A stretch of 28,601 nucleotides of DNA from assembly GCA_910579015.1 (NCBI GenBank), contig CAJTRO010000014.1, positions 45,992-74,592 of the forward strand, written 5' to 3'. Both the position numbers and the translations under genes were made by a program. Positions within the stretch are counted from its first letter, which is position 1. The number at the start of each line of letters is the position of its first letter. The notes beneath the pieces were generated by a model. That model was not told where the DNA came from. It saw nothing but the letters and a program-made list of their open reading frames with translations, and made no database searches. Shown here in pieces: positions 23,279 to 28,601 of this stretch. The DNA is from an uncultured Dorea sp. (GTDB taxonomy: Bacteria; Bacillota_A; Clostridia; Lachnospirales; Lachnospiraceae).

Positions 23279-23309
23279 CGCATGGCTTTCATTTTATCGA
23301 AAAATAGCA

Positions 23310-23315
23310 TATAAT
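23310..23315 (+). promoter_or_regulatory. -10 element of the small membrane protein gene
   Basis: A perfect TATAAT, 62 bp before the gene's ATG, back to back with the pduL promoter. No good -35 is found 16-18 bp upstream, so a promoter is likely but not complete by sequence. Confidence 0.4.
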
Positions 23316-23377
23316 AAGGGAGTACATTGGAAGCAGGAAGCTGCTTATGGGAGTAAAACAGACAGGAGGTTATAACG

Positions 23378-23587
23378 ATGAGAGATGTATTAGAGAGCAT
23401 CAGGGATTTTTTTGAAAGAGACTGGACGCCGGCAGAGAAGGTGCTGGTGATCCTGTGCTGCGTGCTGTTGGGCGTGGTCAAAGGATTCTGCCTGGCGCCG
23501 ATCAAGAGAGGTATCAGCTGCGGCAATAATAATGGCAACTCTTATATGCAGACAGAGGACGGATACTGGTCAGAGGCAGAGGAGTAG
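23378..23587 (+). CDS. Small single-pass membrane protein of unknown function
   Basis: 69 residues. A short amphipathic N-terminus (MRDVLESIRDFFERDWTPAE) leads into one hydrophobic helix (about 20-42, KVLVILCCVLLGVVKGFCLAPI), then KRGISCGNNNGN and an acidic tail rich in Glu and Tyr. A perfect Shine-Dalgarno AGGAGGT precedes ATG 23378, so it is a real gene. I have the impression that proteins with the KGF-x-x-x-P-I-K-x-G-I and NGN pattern recur in Lachnospiraceae, but no function is known to me. It stands alone between pduL and glnA. Confidence 0.75.
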   Translation: MRDVLESIRDFFERDWTPAEKVLVILCCVLLGVVKGFCLAPIKRGISCGNNNGNSYMQTEDGYWSEAEE

Positions 23588-23666
23588 TCCCTTTGGCGGT
23601 GTAACTGTACCGGCTCCACACTGATCAGCCAGACGATCGGCGTGGAAGTGACGAGAATTTAGGCAA

Positions 23667-23683
23667 TTTGTCACGTTGACAAA
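23667..23683 (+). promoter_or_regulatory. 17-bp perfect palindrome over the glnA -35 (operator candidate)
   Basis: TTTGTCA-CGT-TGACAAA: 7-bp arms with a 3-bp centre; the right arm contains most of the TTGACA -35. It resembles the TGTNA/TNACA half-sites of GlnR/TnrA, but those are spaced 7 bp rather than 3, so a different repressor is likely. Confidence 0.55.
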
Positions 23684-23705
23684 GCTGGCGTTCTTATTCT
23701 ATAAT
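23676..23705 (+). promoter_or_regulatory. Consensus sigma-A promoter of glnA
   Basis: Perfect TTGACA (23676-23681) and perfect TATAAT (23700-23705) separated by 18 bp. Predicted start about 23712, giving a 129-base leader that contains the attenuator below. Confidence 0.88.
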
Positions 23706-23714
23706 TATTCAGGT

Positions 23715-23730
23715 AAAACAACGGCGTTTT
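23715..23730 (+). promoter_or_regulatory. ANTAR-type hexaloop antiterminator hairpin in the glnA leader
   Basis: AAAAC (23715-23719), loop AACGGC, GTTTT (23726-23730): a 5-bp stem with a six-base loop having A at position 1 and G at position 4, the loop identity known for ANTAR protein targets. Its loop and 3' strand overlap the 5' arm of the terminator at 23723, so only one can form. The usual second hairpin of the ANTAR pair was not found. Confidence 0.6.
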
Positions 23731-23757
23731 CATCATGGTATGAGAGCGCCCTTTTTT
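23723..23757 (+). terminator. Leader (attenuator) terminator upstream of glnA
   Basis: GGCGTTTTCAT (23723-23733) pairs over 11 bp (two G-T wobbles) with ATGAGAGCGCC (23740-23750); loop CATGGT; then C and six T. It lies between the glnA promoter and the glnA start codon, so glnA requires read-through. Confidence 0.85.
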
Positions 23758-23840
23758 ATCTTTTTAGCGTTGGTTTGTCCGCTAGAATAGAGAAGAGATA
23801 AGAAAATACGTACTGACTTATGGGCAGGGAGGAAAGTGAG

Positions 23841-25172
23841 ATGAATCATTATACAAAAAAGGATATTCTGAAAATGGTTGACGAAGAGGATGTCGGATTC
23901 ATCCGGCTTCAGTTCACGGACATTTTCGGGACGATGAAGAATATCGTCATTACCGCAGGCCAGCTTGAGAGGGCGCTGGATAACCAGATCATATTTGACG
24001 GAGCTTCCATAGAAGGCGTTGCCGGGAGTGTGGATTCTGACATGTACCTGTACCCGGATCTGGATACATTCGTCATTTTTCCGTGGCGGCCGCAGCAGGG
24101 AAAGTCAGCGAGGCTGATCTGCGATGTATATAAGCCGGACGGCACGGCTTTCGAGAGCGATCCGCGCTATATCCTGAAGAAGGTGCTGGCAGAAGCCAGG
24201 GCGCTGGGGTATGAGTTTGACGCAGGGGTGGAGTGCGAATTTTTCCTGTTCCATACGGATGAAGACGGCCGGCCGACTACTTTGTCACATGAGAATGCGT
24301 CATATTTCGATATGGGGCCGTTGGATCTGGGGGAAAATGCACGCCGTGACATAGTGATGACGCTGGAGGATATGGGACTTACGATTGAGGCGTCCCATCA
24401 CGAGAAGGCGCCTGCACAGCACAAGATTGATTTCCGGTATGACGAGGCGCTTAAGACGGCAGATAATATCATGACCTTCAAGCAGGCGGCGAGGACCATC
24501 GCGAAACGCCACGGGCTTCATGCGGCCTTTATGCCAAAGCCCAAGTATGGCGTCAATGGTTCAGGGATGCATATCAATATGTCTCTTGTAAAGGACGGGA
24601 TCAATATATTTACGGATGCTGAGGATGAGAAGGGGCTGAGCCGGGAGGCATACTGCTTCATCGGAGGGATCATGAAGCATATAAAGGCTGTCAGCTTCAT
24701 CGCCAATCCCAATGTGAATTCCTATAAGAGACTGGTGCCGGGCTGTGAGGCTCCTGTGTATACCGCCTGGTCGGCCGGGAACCGGACTTCGCTTCTTCGG
24801 ACTACGCTCGTAAGGGGATCAGGTGTCAGAGTGGAACTTAAAAGCCCGGATCCGTCAGCGAATCCATATCTTGCACTGGCGGTCTGTCTGGCGGCAGGAC
24901 TTGACGGTATCAGCAATGAGATCATGCCGCCGCAGAGCGTTGACGGCAATGTGTCTGAGATGACAGAGGCACAGAGAAAGGAAGCGGGGATCGAGGCTTT
25001 GCCGGGTTCCCTGCACGAGGCGGCAGAGGAATTTGCCAGAGACACATATATTCAGTCTGTGTTAGGAGCCGGGCTGTCCGGGAAATATATACAGGCAAAG
25101 GAAAAGGAATTTGCAGATTACAGTGCACAGGTTACCGGGTGGGAGCTGGAGAGATATCTACATCGTATGTAG
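23841..25172 (+). CDS. glnA: Type I glutamine synthetase
   Basis: 443 residues, typical of GSI-alpha (no adenylylation-site C-terminus as in GSI-beta). It makes glutamine from glutamate, ammonia and ATP as a dodecamer. Visible motifs: IFDGASIEG (51-59), GVECEFFLF (Glu131/Glu133), NGSGMHINMSL (His244 region), NPNVNSYKRLVPGCEAPVY and NRTSLLRTT. At position 62, where B. subtilis GSI-alpha is recalled to have the feedback-inhibition arginine, this protein has Gly. ATG 23841 is chosen because AGGGAGG is eight bases upstream; ATG 23820 precedes that site. The leader carries a promoter palindrome and an attenuator, and an ANTAR gene follows after 107 bp without a terminator, so the two are probably one operon. 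Confidence 0.96.
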   Translation: MNHYTKKDILKMVDEEDVGFIRLQFTDIFGTMKNIVITAGQLERALDNQIIFDGASIEGVAGSVDSDMYLYPDLDTFVIFPWRPQQGKSARLICDVYKPDGTAFESDPRYILKKVLAEARALGYEFDAGVECEFFLFHTDEDGRPTTLSHENASYFDMGPLDLGENARRDIVMTLEDMGLTIEASHHEKAPAQHKIDFRYDEALKTADNIMTFKQAARTIAKRHGLHAAFMPKPKYGVNGSGMHINMSLVKDGINIFTDAEDEKGLSREAYCFIGGIMKHIKAVSFIANPNVNSYKRLVPGCEAPVYTAWSAGNRTSLLRTTLVRGSGVRVELKSPDPSANPYLALAVCLAAGLDGISNEIMPPQSVDGNVSEMTEAQRKEAGIEALPGSLHEAAEEFARDTYIQSVLGAGLSGKYIQAKEKEFADYSAQVTGWELERYLHRM

Positions 25173-25279
25173 GAAGAACAGCATTTATGATGCCGGTCTG
25201 TAAGGAATTGTCATGAAAGAACAGCGGATTGCTTCGTGACAGTTTCGTGCCGCTGCGCCAGATGACAGGAGGTGTGGGT

Positions 25280-25825
25280 TTGGTTGGTATTATCATTGCA
25301 TTTCCCAATAAGGACAATGCGGCCAATATTCGTAATATAATAGTGCGGAGCGGGATGGATGTTGCCGGAGTATGCACTACAGGCGCCCAGGCCCTGCAAT
25401 GTGCGGATGCGGTAGATGACGGAATCCTGGTGTGTGGATACAGATTCAAAGATATGATGTATACGGAGCTTCGTGAATATCTTCCAAGAGGTTTTGAAAT
25501 GCTTCTGATTGCTTCGGCGGATAAATGGACGGAGAACGATATAGAAGGGGTGATCGGCCTGAACATGCCGGTCAGAGGGCGTGATCTGGTTGACACGCTT
25601 GAGATGATGCTGCATACGATAGAGCGGAAGCGTAAGAAGCGGAAAGCAGAGCAGAAGAACCGGAATACACAGCAGAATGCGGTGATCATGAAGGCGAAGG
25701 AGCTTCTGATGAGCCGTAATAACATGTCAGAACCAGAGGCACACAAATATCTGCAAAAGTGCAGTATGGACAGCGGTACGAATATGACGGAGACGGCGGA
25801 GATGATCCTGAGTATTATGGCATAA
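25280..25825 (+). CDS. ANTAR-domain RNA-binding antiterminator with degenerate receiver
   Basis: 181 residues from a TTG start. Residues 1-110 have a receiver-like fold pattern, but the acidic pocket (normally DD near residue 8) reads AFPNKD and the phospho-acceptor position (about 52) reads LVCGY, so phosphorylation is unlikely. A basic, Gln/Asn-rich helix (about 112-132) leads to the ANTAR domain (about 120-178) with AKELLMSRNNMSEPEAHKYLQKCSMD and TETAEMILSIM. ANTAR proteins bind paired hexaloop hairpins and prevent terminator formation. TTG 25280 is preferred because AGGAGGTG lies just upstream; an ATG at 25262 has no ribosome site. Position after glnA, with the leader hairpin at 23715, makes glnA the likely target. 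Confidence 0.85.
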   Translation: MVGIIIAFPNKDNAANIRNIIVRSGMDVAGVCTTGAQALQCADAVDDGILVCGYRFKDMMYTELREYLPRGFEMLLIASADKWTENDIEGVIGLNMPVRGRDLVDTLEMMLHTIERKRKKRKAEQKNRNTQQNAVIMKAKELLMSRNNMSEPEAHKYLQKCSMDSGTNMTETAEMILSIMA

Positions 25826-25907
25826 CGGGAAGTGAGGACCAGAGAGGAAGCCGTCGCAAAAGGATAATCTGAAAAGAAACAAAAGGAAGAAGAAGGAGAC
25901 TGAGGTC

Positions 25908-26759
25908 ATGAAATTTACAAAGATGCATGGATTGGGAAATGATTATGTATATGTCAACTGCTTTGAGGAGTCGGTGGAGAACCCCTCGGAAGCGGCAAGA
26001 TATCTGAGCGACAGACATACAGGGATCGGCTCAGACGGGCTGATTCTGATATGTCCTTCGGATACGGCGGATTTTGAGATGAGGATGTACAATGCGGACG
26101 GCTCAAGGAGTGAGATGTGTGGTAACGGGATCCGTTGTGTGGGAAAGTATGTCTATGATCACGGTCTCACAGAGAAGACCAGCATTTCGGTGGAAACCCT
26201 GGGAGGGATCAAGTATCTTGACCTTACGGTGGAGGACGGACAGGCAGTCCTGATAAGAGTGGATATGGGAGAGCCAGAGCTTCGGGCCGCCCATATCCCT
26301 GTGGTCTGCGAGGCGGAGGAAAGAGTTATCAATGAGGCTGTCACGGTGGATGGAAGGGAATATCGGATGACGGGTGTGTCCATGGGAAACCCTCATGCGG
26401 TAGTCTTCCTTGAAGATATCAAAGGGCTGGATATTGAGAAGATCGGGCCGAAATTCGAGAATCATGAGAGATTCCCAAACCGGATCAACACGGAATTTGT
26501 CCGAGTGATTGACAGGGAAACCATAGAGATGCGCGTGTGGGAGCGTGGTTCTGGCGAGACGATGGCCTGCGGGACCGGCGCCTGCGCGGCGGCTGTTGCA
26601 AGTATTCTGAACGGACTGGCAGAGCGGAGGGTTACGGTAAGGCTGTTGGGAGGAGATCTGCTGATCGAATGGGATCAGGAAACAGGAAAGGTCTATATGA
26701 CAGGCCCGGCGGTAACGGTATTCGAAGGTGAGACAAGGGTGTCCTGGATGGAAGCGTAG
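25908..26759 (+). CDS. dapF: Diaminopimelate epimerase
   Basis: 283 residues, full length. It interconverts LL- and meso-diaminopimelate for lysine and peptidoglycan. The two catalytic cysteines are Cys71 in EMCGNGIRC and Cys221 in ACGTGAC; KMHGLGNDYVYV at the N-terminus and VSMGNPHAVVF in the middle are family marks. ATG 25908 has AGAAGGAG and GAGG upstream. The next gene, dapL, supplies its substrate and starts 15 bp after the stop, so they form an operon. No terminator separates it clearly from the ANTAR gene 82 bp upstream, so read-through from the glnA operon is possible. Confidence 0.97.
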   Translation: MKFTKMHGLGNDYVYVNCFEESVENPSEAARYLSDRHTGIGSDGLILICPSDTADFEMRMYNADGSRSEMCGNGIRCVGKYVYDHGLTEKTSISVETLGGIKYLDLTVEDGQAVLIRVDMGEPELRAAHIPVVCEAEERVINEAVTVDGREYRMTGVSMGNPHAVVFLEDIKGLDIEKIGPKFENHERFPNRINTEFVRVIDRETIEMRVWERGSGETMACGTGACAAAVASILNGLAERRVTVRLLGGDLLIEWDQETGKVYMTGPAVTVFEGETRVSWMEA

Positions 26760-26774
26760 AAAAGGAGAGAAGAC

Positions 26775-27989
26775 ATGTTTAAAGTGAATGAAGATTATCT
26801 GAAGCTGCCAGGCAGCTATTTATTCTCAACGATCAACAGGAAGGTGGCGGCATTCCAGCAGGCGAATCCGGATAAGAGCCTTATCCGTCTTGGGATAGGC
26901 GATGTTACGCAGCCGCTGGCGCCGGCGATCATAGAGGCGATGCACGGCGCAGTTGACGAGATGGCACATGCAGAGACTTTCCGAGGATATGCCCCGGATC
27001 TTGGATATGAGTTCTTAAGAAGCGCCATGGCAAAGCATGATTATCAGGAAAAAGGAGCGGATATCCGGGCGGATGAGATATTTATCTCGGACGGCGCCAA
27101 AGGTGATTCTGGCAATATACAGGAGATATTTGCGAAGGACAATCGGATCGCCGTATGCGATCCGGTTTATCCGGTCTATGTAGATACCAACGTAATGGCG
27201 GGGCGTACAGGCACCTATGATTCCAAGAAAGAGACCTGGAGCAACGTGATCTATATGCCGTGTACGAAGGAGACGGACTTTGCACCAGAGCTCCCAAAGG
27301 AGACGCCGGATATAATATACCTGTGTTTCCCCAACAACCCGACCGGTTCTGCCATTACAAAATCCCGGCTTCAGGAGTGGGTGGATTATGCGAATAAAGA
27401 GGGAGCTGTCATAATCTATGACGCGGCCTATGAAGCATACATATCCGAGGATGATGTACCGCACACCATCTATGAATGCGAAGGTGCAAGAACCTGCGCC
27501 ATTGAGCTTCGAAGCTTCTCTAAAAATGCCGGATTTACGGGCGTAAGACTGGGTGCGGCGGTCATTCCAAAGGATTTAAAGTGCGGGGATGTAACACTGC
27601 ATTCTCTGTGGGCGAGACGGCATGGAACGAAGTATAACGGCGCTCCATATATTGTCCAGAAGGCGGGAGAGGCCGTATACTCTGAGGCAGGGAAAGCCCA
27701 GCTTAAGGAGCAGATCGCATACTATATGAAGAATGCCAGGGTGATCTATGAAGGATTGAAGAGCGCGGGATACCAGGTGTCCGGCGGTGTCAATGCGCCG
27801 TATATCTGGCTTGAGACGCCGGGCGGGATGACATCCTGGGAATTTTTCGACTATCTGTTAGAGCGGGGCAATGTAGTGGGAACTCCAGGATCAGGCTTTG
27901 GGCCGAGCGGAGAAGGATACTTCCGTCTGACTGCGTTCGGCTCGTATGAAAATACGGTGGCGGCGATCGAGAGGATCAAGAAGATGTGA
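26775..27989 (+). CDS. dapL: LL-diaminopimelate aminotransferase
   Basis: 404 residues, class I/II PLP aminotransferase. It converts tetrahydrodipicolinate directly to LL-DAP, bypassing the succinyl or acetyl routes. The PLP lysine is Lys250 in ELRSFSKNAGFTGVRLG; FPNNPTGSAI and IIYDAAYEAYI contribute the cofactor site, and the N-terminal YLKLPGSYLFSTINRKV is DapL-specific. AAAGGAGAG precedes ATG 26775. Together with dapF it covers the last steps to meso-DAP. The stop codon is only 30 bp from the end of an insertion sequence, and no native terminator is visible between them. Confidence 0.96.
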   Translation: MFKVNEDYLKLPGSYLFSTINRKVAAFQQANPDKSLIRLGIGDVTQPLAPAIIEAMHGAVDEMAHAETFRGYAPDLGYEFLRSAMAKHDYQEKGADIRADEIFISDGAKGDSGNIQEIFAKDNRIAVCDPVYPVYVDTNVMAGRTGTYDSKKETWSNVIYMPCTKETDFAPELPKETPDIIYLCFPNNPTGSAITKSRLQEWVDYANKEGAVIIYDAAYEAYISEDDVPHTIYECEGARTCAIELRSFSKNAGFTGVRLGAAVIPKDLKCGDVTLHSLWARRHGTKYNGAPYIVQKAGEAVYSEAGKAQLKEQIAYYMKNARVIYEGLKSAGYQVSGGVNAPYIWLETPGGMTSWEFFDYLLERGNVVGTPGSGFGPSGEGYFRLTAFGSYENTVAAIERIKKM

Positions 27990-28062
27990 TGTGCCGTCAC
28001 CACTGTTGCGGGTACAAGAGGGGCTGTCGGAAAATAGCGATTTTTCCCCTTTTTAGAACAAA

Positions 28063-28123
28063 AAGAAGAATCCCTTGGGAATCCAGTGATTTATCACATC
28101 TATTTCCCTGAGGGGTTCTTCTT
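28063..28123 (-). terminator. Long hairpin near the IS end, probable transposase terminator
   Basis: An imperfect inverted repeat of about 20 bp: AAGAAGAATCCCTTGGGAA (28063-28081) with TTCCCTGAGGGGTTCTTCTT (28104-28123), with an inner palindrome GTGATTTATCAC at its tip. On the minus strand the stem is followed by a T run, so it should stop transposase transcripts and may also block dapL transcription entering the IS. Confidence 0.65.
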
Positions 28124-28202
28124 ATCCTCTTCATTTTATCTCTTCTTTATTATTTTTACGCACACAAAAAAAGCATCCGTTTTCTTTTTTACGAACTCTT
28201 TT

Positions 28203-28601
28203 TTATGCTGTTTTCTCATCTATTTTTCCTTCGTATTTTTTCAACTTTCCATGAAGGAATCGATGATATTTGTTTATATTTCGGCCAATTGCATACAGCA
28301 TGAATTCTTTATACACTTTTTCTTCCTTGCGGTAGTTGAACTTTCGGAACTTTTCGTTTTCTTTTATATCCCCAAAATGTCCTTCTGTCTGGATCGACCG
28401 GGTCTGACGGTTGATGACCCCTTTTCTGCTCTGGATATTTGCATGAGATTCTGCCTGCAGTTCCTCCCATCGTTCATTGATCTTCATTACTTTGTTTTTG
28501 TCCTGGTCCTTATCCGCATTGTATTTATAAAGACATTTTTCTTTGTGTTTACATCCTCCGCAGTCTGCACATCCGTATACCTCAAATGTCTGGCTGTATC
28601 C
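28203..28601 (-). CDS. IS1182-family-like transposase, C-terminal part (runs off window)
   Basis: The frame stays open from the stop at 28203-28205 to the window edge, giving the last 132 residues. An upstream segment has a cysteine cluster (YGCADCGGCKHKEKC) as in the zinc-ribbon-like part of these transposases; then QSRKGVINRQTRSIQTEGHF and GDIKENEKFRKFNYR, and the terminal FMLYAIGRNINKYHRFLHGK. The Glu in QTEGHFG is probably the E of the DDE catalytic triad; the two Asp residues would be upstream and unseen. An internal ATG at 28487 is not a start. Whether the copy is intact cannot be judged. Confidence 0.75.
   Translation of the reverse strand, partial: GYSQTFEVYGCADCGGCKHKEKCLYKYNADKDQDKNKVMKINERWEELQAESHANIQSRKGVINRQTRSIQTEGHFGDIKENEKFRKFNYRKEEKVYKEFMLYAIGRNINKYHRFLHGKLKKYEGKIDEKTA

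Larger units (their letters stand above)
28020..28601 (-). mobile_element. Partial IS1182-like insertion sequence (3' end, continues beyond the window)
   Basis: The element begins near 28020 with GGGGCTGTCGGAAAATAG, a sequence typical of terminal inverted repeats in such elements, and contains the C-terminal part of a minus-strand transposase. The other end, its inverted repeat and any target duplication are outside the window, so the boundary rests on this one end and is approximate. It lies 30 bp after dapL, with transposase transcription opposing dapL. Confidence 0.65.

Noticed and set aside
23667..23683. GlnR/TnrA binding site at the glnA promoter
   Set aside because: Half-sites resemble the consensus but spacing is 3 bp instead of 7 bp, so it is reported only as an operator candidate of unknown owner.

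Overview
The window looks like chromosome from an anaerobic, low-to-moderate-GC Firmicute, most likely a gut Lachnospiraceae (Clostridium cluster XIVa). Pointers are the oxygen-sensitive chemistry (a glycyl radical enzyme with its radical-SAM activase, an NrdG-like activase, a TM1266-type [FeFe]-hydrogenase-associated protein), lysine/meso-DAP synthesis through DapL, an ANTAR regulator next to glnA, HelD, and strong Gram-positive Shine-Dalgarno sites and sigma-A promoters. No rRNA, tRNA, CRISPR array or prophage was seen. No database search was possible; all names rest on reading motifs.

Layout. 1-701 (minus): start of an AzlC-type permease and a YfcE-type phosphodiesterase. 909-4436 (plus): nrdR, an AT-richer AlbA_2/Schlafen-like regulator that looks inserted, truA and an exonuclease III. 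4504-5253 (minus): an SDR reductase resembling the EF-P-modifying YmfI, divergent from a large operon (5446-10815) of an RND exporter with a very long extracellular coiled coil, a single-domain (p)ppGpp-hydrolase-like HD protein and a DUF1848 protein. 11102-14393: activase plus glycyl radical enzyme carrying every HypD (trans-4-hydroxy-L-proline dehydratase) active-site residue I can check. 14536-16206: acylphosphatase, TetR regulator and an orphan NrdG-like activase. 16349-17038 (minus): GntR/FCD regulator. A gene-free, AT-rich 649-bp stretch follows, then a YdeI-like protein and HelD. 20440-21330 (minus): an RluA-family pseudouridine synthase. 21486-22565: a polysaccharide deacetylase with an altered metal site and a TM1266-like protein, abutting a minus-strand PduL (22566-23210). 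Then come a small membrane protein (23378), glnA plus its ANTAR protein (23841-25825), dapF-dapL (25908-27989), and the end of an IS1182-like element (from 28020) running out of the window.

How parts work together. The best candidate for an interesting regulatory system is glnA: a near-perfect promoter overlapped by a 17-bp palindrome drives a short leader in which a hexaloop hairpin with the ANTAR-type A1/G4 loop is mutually exclusive with an intrinsic terminator. The gene after glnA encodes an ANTAR protein with a degenerate receiver domain, so the locus probably controls its own transcription by antitermination. The hydroxyproline module has a consensus promoter with two direct repeats at the predicted start site. 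Several promoters carry repeat or palindrome candidates for operators (TetR, GntR), and three genes carry short tandem repeats that could vary in copy number.
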